Shown one piece after another: positions 11,209-22,934 of a DNA stretch of 30,588 bases. Within the stretch, counting starts at the first letter, position 1. Each line of letters begins with the position of its first letter. The notes under the pieces were generated by a model that saw only the letters and a list, made by a program, of their open reading frames with translations, did not search any database and had not been told where the DNA came from. Origin of the DNA: Sphaeroforma arctica JP610 (Eukaryota; Opisthokonta; Ichthyosporea; Ichthyophonida); the NCBI RefSeq assembly GCF_001186125.1, contig NW_014039952.1, positions 1-30,588 on the forward strand. Direction: 5' to 3'. The translations under genes were made by a program, and so were the position numbers.

Positions 11209-14200
11209 CTGTCTGACCCGAAAGACGTACAGGCCGTTCAAGTGCCACAGTGAGACTACGGGTGGATCAGAGAGGGTACCCCCTGCCACCACGACGCAAG
11301 TAAGAGGACTATTTGACTTGAATATACAAAGCTCAAAAAGTGCTACATGATATCTACGACTTTCTCACTCTCGTACAAGCTGGGAGGGAAGCGAACAGTG
11401 CCCATAATATAGACAAGACGTTTGCTGTGCGGGATAGCCTACCTCCATCATATTCAGGGTCTTTCCGAAGGTCTGGTACAACATCGCTACCACTCTCAAA
11501 GTGGTGGATGAGATTGGCGATGGAGTAGACTAAGTTGTTGACATGCGTCTCCTCGAAGTCCAGCTTCGTATCGGCGATCAGATTCTGTGTGTGATAGAAA
11601 GACTGGCTTTAGGTCGTGTGTTTACTGTAATGAGACATCAGTACTGAACCAGCTACAGCAGGGGAGCTCTATCCTTCCATTGAGTGTGAGTGGAATACAA
11701 AGGCGGAATACCCACTATACATATCAATGGGCTCTATGTCAACACTCGGATGCAGAGTAAGGTTTAGATGCAAGCCTGGGACCAGTACATAAAGTGATAG
11801 TGTTTTAAACAGGATGATTATGTTTTACGAAGGATGGTTGTATTTTATATAGAATGATTGTGTTTTATATAGGATGATTATGTTTTACAAAGAATGGTTG
11901 TGTTTTATATAGAATGATTGAATTCTATAAGATGATTATATTTCAAATAGGATGATTATGTTTATAAAGGATGGTTGTGTTATATATAAGTGTATATCAT
12001 TGATCAGGCCAAAATGTAACATCACCGATACCGTATAAGGAATGCGGAACATGGAATCAAATGAACACAGGACAGGTCTAAATATATAACGAACCCGATT
12101 TGATCCACACCACACCACCAAATAACAGATAGTAAGAGCGGGAATACTAAACATCCTACAATTAGCAGATAGAAAAATAACCCCTTGTTCCCCACAAACC
12201 AACGTCCGGAAAGTCAAACCTCCAAAATACCAGAAGAAAACAGTGATGAATTCATTGACGCTACTAAGCATACTACAATACCTACCCTGATGAATTATCC
12301 ATACCTACCATGATGAACTAGCAAAAACTACCATGCTGAATTAACTATACCTACCATGATGACGATACCTACCATGATGACTATACCTACCATGGTGAAT
12401 GGACTATACCTACCATGATGACTATACCTACCATGGTGAATAAACTATACCTACCATGGTGAATAAACTATACCTACCATGATGACTATCCCTACCATGG
12501 TGAATGAACTTTACCTACCATGAGAGTCAAGCGAGTGGCGCTCCACGTTTCCATCATCATTTGGCAGTCATGCTCAGACATCTCCACAACAATCCATCCC
12601 GCAACCACCAGCGCAAACCTCTGTACAGCGGATGACACATACAATGTGAGTGCTATGACACTACTAGGACCATCATAGATACGTCACTAGTGCCATTAAA
12701 CCACCAGCACAAACCACTGTACAGCGGATGACACATACAATGGGAGTGCCATGACACTACTAGGACCATCAGAGATACGCCACTAGTGCCATTAAATCAC
12801 CAGCACAAACCATTGTACAGCGGATGACACATACAATGGGAGTGCCATGACACTACTAGGACCATCAGAGATACGCCACTAGTGCCATTAAATTACCAGC
12901 ACAAACCACTGTATAGCGGATGACACAGACAATATGAGTGCTATGACACTACTAGGACCATCAGAGATATGCCACTAGTTTTTGTGTGCGATGAGTTTGT
13001 CCCAATCCGACTGATGAATATGCGGTTACTCAGCGAACGGTGTGTTGGCACCGAACTGATACGTACAAGCCGTGAATACTGGCGCAGATCTCGCCGCAAC
13101 TGTTGCTACAGATGTAAATGTTGTACATCTACATCCCGAGTACAACACTCGATGGCCAGAAATAACGTTTATGCCACTATCCCGGGTTCTGTATCCCTTC
13201 GCGTTGCTATTAATTAACGTTTATGCCGCTATCCCGGGTTCTATATCCCTTCGCGTCCCTATCGGAGCCCGGACTGAGACTGACTTTTTATACAGCGGGC
13301 ACAGATAACGTGACGTCAAACGAGACTTGCTCAGAGGCAGTGGGTAGAGCATTTGATGCGCAACTAGCATCACAGACGAACTCATCGCATACTAATCACA
13401 CATAAGCCTACACATCCCTTGTCACCACAGACGAACCCTATCGCCTACAAACCACACATAAGCCTATACATCCCTTGTCACCACAGACGAACCCTATCGC
13501 CTACAAACCACACATAAGCCTACATATCCCTTGTCACCACAGACGAACCCTATCGCCTACAAACCACACATAAGCCTACACATCGCTTGTCACCTTCCAT
13601 CTTGTACGGTGCGAGGTACGAAATTAGTGTACATCCCACAGCACTTGTGTGATATACATTGACATCCCTGTATCACGAGTTTAGGTTATTCTATAACTAT
13701 CACACAGTACAGTACAAGTATATAATATCAATACACATATAGAAGACTTCAAACCGCTCACGTCCCCAAGGGAACATACGTCTCCCTTGGCTGAGTCGTG
13801 GACCTTGATCATCTCAGGAGATCCGCAGAGAAGTAGCAGCGCTGCAGTACTGACGGAGGACACACTGTCGGCGTACACGCTTGAGATTTTCAACTGGTTG
13901 GTGTGCAGGTGATGCCGTGAAGAAAAAAACGTTTAAATAGCGTAAGGCACACGGACCGAGAGAGTGCGTGTAGCACTGTGATGTTTGAACGTGTTGAGGT
14001 TGTGAGCTATATGCAAGCAGGAACTGTTGGGGCTGTGCAACGCTTACTGATTAATTGTCGCAGTCAAGCAAAGGCTACATCGGTCGGGACTAGATCACAG
14101 CAGAACTGACTCAATCTTAACGGATTGACTCTGGCTGCCAGCATGGACCCAGAAACATATGCACGACATGGGCAGGGAACGATAAGAGCGTCACAGCCCT

Positions 14201-17200
14201 ACCGCACCCCCTCTCACGAGAAAACGTATCACAACACAGCTCAACAACAGCACAACACACACCTTTCCCGTATACGCTAGCCATCGATTGTTGAAGTGAA
14301 GTGCTTCTAACACAACACACACACACCTTTCCCGTATACGCCAGCCATCGATTGTTGAAGTGAAGTGCTTCTAACACAACACAGTGCAACTGCAACACAT
14401 ACACACCTTTCCCGTATACGCCAGCCATCGATTATTGAAGTGAAGTGATTCTAACACAACACACACACACCTTTCCCGTATACGCCAGCCATCGATTATT
14501 GAAGTGCTTTTCGCCCGCGGTCACACTGCCGGGCATTGGTGTGAGTCCACAATTGTCATCGCAGAAAAACTTCGGCGCTTTGGCTGGAAATCGCAAACAC
14601 GATAAAAGAGTGAGAAACAGTACACCCAGAACAAGCAATGCAACATTGTTGCCGTAGCAACCAGTTTGTGTGCGGATTCGAGAGTGCTGATTTAGATAGG
14701 TGAGATGGTGCAGTTGAACACACAACTGGGTACGCGTGGCGACATCAGCTCGGAACACGTTGCTATAGTAACACATTCACACAGACGCCACGTGAATATG
14801 GGGATGGTACCACATCGCAGGTGTAACTAACTACACAGGCGCCATTCGACTCGCCAAACGGTCCCTCAGCTTTTATAGTTAGGATAGCAATCTCTGTAGC
14901 CGAGATGTGCGCTAGTCTGAAGTATAAGCCCTGCAACGCCGACCACAGCATTTGCGGTTGCGGAGGCCATTGCTCCGATCGGTACCGGATTAAGAATGTG
15001 AACGGATACATTGTAACAACAGAGACCAGGATAGGTTACTATGGCAACCACACGTGGTGTAGGTGCTTACGACAAACAAATCAGTGACGTGTGGCCTATT
15101 GAAGATCAGCGTATTGTCTATCAAAGACTACATGAAGACAAGGCCTGAGATCCTCACAAGGAGTGCAGCCACCCATACCTTTCGCTCCCTTGATGGGGTT
15201 GACCACTCTAATGACATTCGGATACAGACCACTCAGCACCACCGCTTTGATCAGAGGCGTAGACGACGAATACATATTCGATGCACGGGTGATGGGGAAG
15301 CCCACCTGCGTAATGGCCCATGTGGGGGAGAGTCAGTATGTATACACTTATAAAGGATAGTCAGTCTATACCCCCTTATAAAGGATAGTTGGTATATATT
15401 CACATATAAAAAAAAGCTCACTACATCTTACCGGACCAGATTGCATCAAGGAACATGCCAGTGCAGTGGACTCACAACCGTTGGATGGCAACAGTCCAGA
15501 CCAGTTCAGTCAGAGTCACAGCAACAGCCACAGCCACAGCCACAGTCAAAGCCAAAGTCACAATCATAATCACAATCACAGTCACAGTCACAATCACAGT
15601 CACAGTCACAGCAAAGCCACAATCACAATCACAGTTACAGTCACAGTCACAGTCACAGTCACAGTCACAGTCACAGTCACAGTCACAGTCACAGTCACAG
15701 TCACAGTCACAGTCACAGTCACAGTCACAGTCACAGTCAAAGCCAAAGTCACAACTATATATATATATATATATAATCACAATCACAGTCAAAGTCACAG
15801 CCACAGTCACAGCCACAGTCGCAGCCACAGCCACAGCCACAGCCACAGCCACAGCCACAGCCAAAGCCACAGCCACAGCCACAGCCACAGCCACAGCCAC
15901 AGCCACAGCCACAGTCAAAGTCACAGTCACAGTCATAGTCACAGTCACAAGAACCCTTTCTTACAACTCAAGAAAACAGGCCAGCGCAGATCTCGGTCAC
16001 ATCGTTAAACCTTACCTACCACGAACCACATGAGCTTACCAAGGCAAGAAAGTACACCTACATAACAGCCACAGCCACAGCCACAGCCACAGCCACAGCC
16101 ACAGTCACAGCTACAGTCACAGCCACATCCACAGTCACAGTCACAGTCACAGTCACAGTCACAGTCACAGTCACAGTCAAAGTCACAATCACAATCACAG
16201 TCAAAGTCAAAGTCACAGTCACAGTCATAGTCACAGTCACAAGAACCCTTTCTTACAACTCAAGAAAACAGGACAGCGCAGATCTCGGTCACATCGTTAA
16301 ACCTTACCTACCACGAACCACATGAGCTTACCAAGGCAAGAAAGTACACCTACATAACACTCAGCCCTCTCATTTAAGGAAGGGGGAAGTACACCTACCC
16401 TTTCCAGAACATTTGCGAACCGTCTCTTGAGCATAGCGATTGTTCTCATATTAGATCGGTTGAGGTAGTGCGCGGCGCAATAGTTTGCGTCGTCTCCGTG
16501 TCTCAGTGCGGCTTCGTACCTTCAGAGGACATAGGTACTTATTAGTCTGGGATAGAAGCCTATCTGTACTGTTTGGGCTGGGTTAGGTTTGGTGCTTGTA
16601 GGGGCAACCAACCAGATTGCGGAATGGACAGGTAGAATAGATTTCTAGGGTTTTAGGGGTTTAATTGCACCCATCTTGTTAACGTGGTCTTGGGTGTCCC
16701 TAGACGACCTCTCAGATTACTAACGAGCCCCCAGACAACAAACGGCCTACTATACGGCTAAGCAGCGCAGCCCTAAACAGTGGCAGCGGTAGCACTGTAC
16801 ATACGTAAACATTGCGTAGCGTTGCATTGCTTAGTCCTGGGTAGAGCGGCATCAACCACTCTCCAGAGAACAGTGAGTGGGCCACTAAACATAAACATGT
16901 ACTTGTAGATCATTGGATGTATAAGCCATATACTTGTGTATCATTGGACTCATGGGTGGTACAGATTGGACATATACACACGCCCACGCCACTACAACGG
17001 CACATATACGGACAATTGAGAAGGTCGACATACGACAAGCGAGCAATCAAACAGAAACATAACCATACACTTGTGTATCATTGAGTCTGTACACACCTCC
17101 ACACCGCTACGACAGCACATTCTACAGACAATTCAGAAGGTAGACATACAACACGCTGAAAATCAACCAGCCGCACAGTTCGGCGTCCAAAATCGTCTCA

Positions 17201-20200
17201 CGCCGTCACATCAGTGTGCTTTAAGCAGTGCATACACCAACAAAACCCCTGAAACCCTACCCTCACGCCTACCTACCCTCCGCCCAGCCCTCTCGCCCCC
17301 TACATACCCGTTAAACGCATTGATCAGAGCCACGTGGTCGCTCTGCCAGTCGTCGGCCAATGACAGGCGCAGTTGGTCCCGTTTGTTGCGCTGATGCTCG
17401 GGCACAATGAGCCACGGCGACGGAGCCGACATGGCCGCCGCAACGGTCAGAATGGGATCGGCACAGCGCAGTAGCACGGCGTATACGAGCATCTTGCCTA
17501 GTTTGGCATCCAACGGCAACTTAACCAGAGCCTCGCCCAGCGGAGTCAGCTCTTCGGTCTTTGTGGGGGGACTAACGCGTATTGAGTGATTTGAGTGAGT
17601 GGTGTGATTGTGTGTCTGTGTGTATGTGGTCAAGGGTGATGAAGCGTATTCAGTGATGTGAGTGAGTGGTGGAGAGATGGGATGGCACGAGTGACAGGAC
17701 ACGGCGGAGGAAGCGATGCACAGCTGTGCTGTCGCTGTAATGAGTCTCACGTAGCTGAAGTACAATACAGAGGGTCGTGTGAGTGGGTATGCTTAGAAGT
17801 ATACTAATCATCTACACATGCACTGCATCTGTAGACTATAGATACAATGCATCTGCATGCATCTTATAGCTTGTGCGTGTGAAGAGTGCACACAGGTTAG
17901 TAAATTGTGAGCACAGTGTTGTTTCTGTTGGGTCGATGGGATAGTCGCATGCAGCCCAGACAACGCAGCGGACTGTCCAGCCAAGAGTGTGTGTGCGGGT
18001 GTAGGTAGAAAGACTCAGCCACATGGCACTATGCGTGTAGGTAGACGACGTTAGCCAATCCTACAATCGTGCGTAGTCTAAATAAAACACTCCACTCCAC
18101 TCCCCTCCCCTGCGTCGACTAGTATTGGCTTCGTATAGTTCGGTACTAAACCACACCATCACCAGATCTAAACCACACGGTCACATACTCGTCCGGATGT
18201 GCTCCAGGAGTGATATGTCTCGATAAGGCCCCCAGATCCACTAATGAATCCAGACTGTCCTCAATAGCCATGTCTGTGGGAGACTCGAGCGCTTTACTCA
18301 GCACTGAGCGTACATCTCCTGATCTGTGGGGGCAAGTGGTACAAGGGAATAAGAATAGGAATAAGCAAACGGTTTAGTGTGCTGTGTTTGGGGTTGAATG
18401 GATGGGCCTGTACACACTTTTATTAGTCACGAAACGGCTAGGTACATACGCTACACACACACACGTCACATACGTTAAACACACACATGTACGTTAAACA
18501 CACACACTAGTCACATACGTTAAGCACACACACATACGCTATATACACACACTAGTCACATAAGTTAAGCACACACACATACGCTATATACACACTAGTT
18601 CATACACACTAATTCACACACACCATACACACTAATTCTCACACACTAATCACATACGGTAAACACACACACATACGCTATATACACACATACGCTATAT
18701 ACACACACTAGTTCATACACGCTAATTCACACACACAATACACACTAATTCCCACACACCAGTCACATACGCTAAGCACACACACATACGCTATACACAC
18801 ACACTAGTTCATACACACTAATTCACACACACTAGTCACATACGTTAAGCACACACACATACGCTATACACACACACTAGTTCATACACACTAATTCACA
18901 CACACTAGTCACATACGTTAAGCACACACACATACGCTATACACACACACTAGTTATACACACTAATTCACACCCTAGTCACATACGCCAGTCGCAGGTG
19001 CTTGATGTTTAGTATAATGTCGTCCAGGGGTGCGCGTTTGATCTCGGGCACTGTCTGGGGCATCAGATGCTCTTCCATGGCCTTTGGTACCATTGAGTAG
19101 TACTTGCCAGGTCTCACCCGTCCGGCACGACCGGCGCGTTGGTTACATGCGGCTCTAGACACCCATGACATCTGTAGAGCTGTGTGTGTGGTGGGGGGTG
19201 GGGGGGTGTTAGAAAGGGGGTTGGGTGGGGGTGAGGCAGCGTACTTGGAGATGTTGGTGGGAGTGGTGTGTGTGTGGGGACTGGTATCCCGTACTTGTAT
19301 TGGGCTGCTTCAGGGTATGCAGGTGATAGAAAGTCTGGGAAATGAAGAAACACGGGCGGATGGGTTATATCAAGCGTCGGTAGACGTGGTCACACAGGTT
19401 AAACGGCTAGGATCGAGAAGAGTGTGTAACAGTTTGATACACAATTATAAACCGTGACCCTTAGTTCGGTATCTTGCCCATGAGCTGTATGTGTATACTT
19501 AACGTTTTGCGTACAATAGCCTTCGAGCAACAGCTGCCTTAAGCCAACCTTATACCTTGTGTTATAGACTGATGAACGCGCACACGCACTATATATCTTG
19601 CGATGCTTGTAGAGAGAGAGCTACGTCCTTATACCTTATGTAATAGACTGATGAACGCGTACACGCACTATATATCTTGCGATGCTTCCACACACACAGA
19701 GGATGAACATTACCTACAGTACCACACACACAGAGGATAGACAATACCTACAGTACCACACACACAGAGGATGGACATTACCTACGGTACCACACACACA
19801 GAGGATGGACATTACCTACAGTACCACACACACTGGACATTACCTACAGTACCACACACACTGGACATTACCTACAGTACCACACACACAGAGGATGGAC
19901 ATTACCTACAGTACCACACACAGAGGATGGACATTACCTACAGTACCACACACAGAGGATGGACATTACCTACCGTTTATGCCCATTTCGGGATCGTACG
20001 ACATTTCTTTGTGGCGTCCACTGTCAACCACATACACGCAGTCGTTGATGGTCACAGACGTCTCGGCGATATTCGTCGACAGCACAATCTGCGCACGTAT
20101 TCAGAGACCAGTCGGTGTGTGGTTAGTGTTTAGCACAGCAACCATACAAGAAGGGGCAAACCCTGACAAACCCTAGTCCCATGCGCCTGGACGCACAACC

Positions 20201-22901
20201 CTACGATGCAACGAGGTACGGATAAGGCTTGTACTTTCTTCTCTTTACTTCTAATAAGTACGACAAGGCGAACCCCCGTAAGGTGGCTAAAACCTAACAA
20301 ACCCTATTCACATACGCTCGAAGCACAACCCTGTGACAAAACGAGTCATAGACAGGGCTTGTACTTCCTCTTACCCTTCCTAACAAACCCTATTCACATA
20401 CACTCGAAGCATAACCCTGTAACAAAACGAGCCATAGACAGGGCTTGTACTTCCTCTAACCCTTCTCTCCAATGCTAGTGACTGCGACAAAGCGAACAAC
20501 GATTGGGCGATTGTTCAGCCAGACATTGGCCCAAGACAGCCAAGCCAAGACTACTCAGAAATGAACTGATGCGTAAGCGTTGTATATGCACTAGCACTCT
20601 GATGGCAGTGTCCGTGGCTCAGGTGCTTGGACCATGTGGGGCTGCGGTCGCACGTATTAGGACAAGTGTCCTGGCTGCACGTACTAGGACAGGTGTCCTG
20701 GCTGCACGTATTGGGACAGGTGTCCTGGTTGCACGTATTAGGACAAGTGTCTTGGCTGCACGTACTAGGACAGGTGTCCTGGTCGCATGTATTAGGACAA
20801 GTGTCCTGGCTGCACGTACTAGGACAAGTGTCTTTGTCGCACGTATTAGGACAAAGTGCCCTTAGACCTCTGTGTGCAAGGCCCGCTATTGGCTTTAAGT
20901 TCTAGGGCTTAATAGATCACTGAAAACCTTCCGATGGAGCTTCGGTAACCCCACCTCTTTGTACCAGGGCAGTCCGAGAAAATGGGCAAGGTGCAATCTG
21001 AACCACACAGATTCCATGGTCTCTCCCCGTGGGAATGTACTAGGCTATGACCCAGGGCTGTGGTACCCAGCCTATAGGTGATTAAACGCCTATCTGAGAG
21101 CTAACACCACTGTTCTGGAGTAGGGCCAAGCTTTTCTTACTACCAGTTCTCACTGAATGAGTGCCATGCGAGACCACCACCCACACCCAACACCCCACAA
21201 AACAAAACAATACGAAACAAACCCAAATACCACTCACCTTTCTAATGCCAGGTGCAGGACTACCCTTCTCTCGCTACCAAGTCTCACTAAATGGGTATCA
21301 TATAACACACACATTGAATCGTAGATACAACAACGCCCCTAACTACACAATTCCACAAGTCGCTCACCTTTCTTATACCAGGGCGTGCGAGTGAGAAGAT
21401 CTCTCTCTGATCCGCTGACGAGAGTCTACTGTGTAACGGCAGAATGCGGAAGCCATCGCTCCTGGGCAGCACCATCTCCAGGAGGTTAGAGATTGTCTGT
21501 GACACACAGAGGTACAACAACAATGGACATGAGACCAAGCATCATGTATATAATTGATCCCATTTGATTTGTATCTGTGTCGTATGCACTATCCTGTACA
21601 TGTCACCAGTGTTGCAAAGTAGCTATACTACATGCAAATTCCTATAACTACCTGTCTCACCTAGCACCGCCTTTATCGGACTCGGCAGCTCAACCAATAC
21701 ACACGTGGTCACAACAGTACAGTATCCTGTACTACAATACAAAGCACGTGCCGTGCGTTAGCCGCTCACCTTGATCTCGTCCCACCCCGGCAGGAAGCAG
21801 AGTATAGCCCCCTCGGGCTCGTGGTTGCAGATGTGCTGGATGGTCGCCGCAATCATGTGCATGGGCAGCAGACCCGTGCGCAGGGCCGCTAGTCTCTCTT
21901 GGATCTTGCGGTCGAGGTCGGCTGTGTGGTGTACATGACAAGGATACAGGAAGGGGTGAGTTAACGGATGAGGTGAGTAGAGAACGAATGCTACGCTTGA
22001 ATCAATCTGAGTGAGGTTCATATGCGGACTTCTCAACGCGTCGCGAGGATCAATTTAGGGGTTTAAGGTTTAGGATTTAGGGTTCAGGGTTTAGGGTTTG
22101 GTGTTTAGTGTTGGTTCAGGGTTTCAGCGGAGCCCCGCTCTCCGATGCATATTCTTCGATTCGTGATTCGAATGTACAACAGTCTCGAAAACGAATACGT
22201 ATACAATGCCTCCTCCGCAATCAATCCGCAGACAGTGCCGAGTGCACAGGCACTTACTACCACACACCTGGAGCACTGACCTCCAACCCAGACAAACTAT
22301 AAACCATCTACTGACTCACATAAGGGGTAGAGGTAGCTGATGGGATCAATATCTTAGATCTACACGCTTCATCCCATTTTGAAAAGTGTATACACATATT
22401 GCTATGTACCGAACATATACAGCACATCAACTAAGATAAACGTTATCAGGCAACATACTAGCAACTGTGATGCCTTTCAATGGGATGAGGTATCACCCAC
22501 CCACAAAACTAAGATATAAAGTTATCAAGAAACATACTAGGAACTACAACTAACTAAGAAATAATGTTATCAAGAACATACTAGGAACAACAACTAACTG
22601 AAATATAATGTTATCAAGAGACATACTAGGAACTACAACTAACTAAGATATAACGTTATCAAAAAACATACTAAGAACTACAACTAACTAAGAAATAGCG
22701 TTATCAAGAAACATACAAGAAACTTTGATGCCTTTCTCTGGGAACGTGGCCAAGGCGGACGACCTCACCGGTGCTTTCATCAGAAGCTTCTCGGGCTTAA
22801 TCCCGCCTCCACCCCTGTAGAAACGAAAATGACAACACCACGCAGAAATGGTCAGAAGAGAGTATATATAAATATATATATATATGTATATATATATATA
22901 A

Positions 22902-22934
<33 letters not shown>

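Larger units (their letters stand above)
11443..14583 (-). other. Helicase exons 21-25: OB-fold and C-terminal helices
   Basis: Exon 14471-14583: [20 protein letters not shown], the position of the HPxSVN strand and WLxYxEK in homologues. Exon 13780-13893: [20 protein letters not shown]. Exon 13594-13667: a Cys-rich stretch then [12 protein letters not shown]. Exon 12519-12618: [13 protein letters not shown], equivalent to the V-DGWI strand. Exon 11443-11584: [12 protein letters not shown] and a terminal helix. The fold is recognisable but divergent: the canonical HPxSVN is changed to MPGSVT and the FGG after the LLL strand to CGS. Confidence 0.82.
15179..18323 (-). other. Helicase exons 17-20: winged-helix and ratchet (HA2) region
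   Basis: Exon 18189-18323 gives [19 protein letters not shown] and LGAL; 17308-17571 gives [20 protein letters not shown] and [10 protein letters not shown], then [16 protein letters not shown]; 16399-16519 gives [19 protein letters not shown] and [12 protein letters not shown]; 15179-15305 gives [17 protein letters not shown]. These match the usual order of the DExH C-terminal half. Confidence 0.92.
18987..21921 (-). other. Helicase exons 13-16: RecA2 domain
   Basis: Exon 21770-21921 contains [15 protein letters not shown]; 21368-21496 contains [17 protein letters not shown]; 19974-20088 holds motif [15 protein letters not shown] and [11 protein letters not shown]; 18987-19179 holds motif [10 protein letters not shown] and the GKYYSM segment. 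The acceptor of the last exon is the CAG whose exon starts at 19179, confirmed by phase (GCT across the junction). Confidence 0.95.

Noticed and set aside
13372-13593. CRISPR-like regular repeats
   Set aside because: Whole units repeat with no unique spacers, in a eukaryotic intron.
14763-15051. Minus-strand open frames between helicase exons
   Set aside because: Do not match the helicase at this position and are not needed for phase; intron 14584-15178.
15455-16033. Long open frames giving [12 protein letters not shown] proteins on both strands
   Set aside because: Produced by a hexamer satellite that has no stop in several frames; it lies inside a helicase intron.
19682-20176. Plus-strand frame with HYLQYHTHW-type repeats
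   Set aside because: Reads across the donor-anchored minisatellite and, antisense, the helicase motif V exon.
20503-20905. Frames with VLGQVSWLH repeats
   Set aside because: 27-bp minisatellite, divisible by three so open in frame; no other coding sign.
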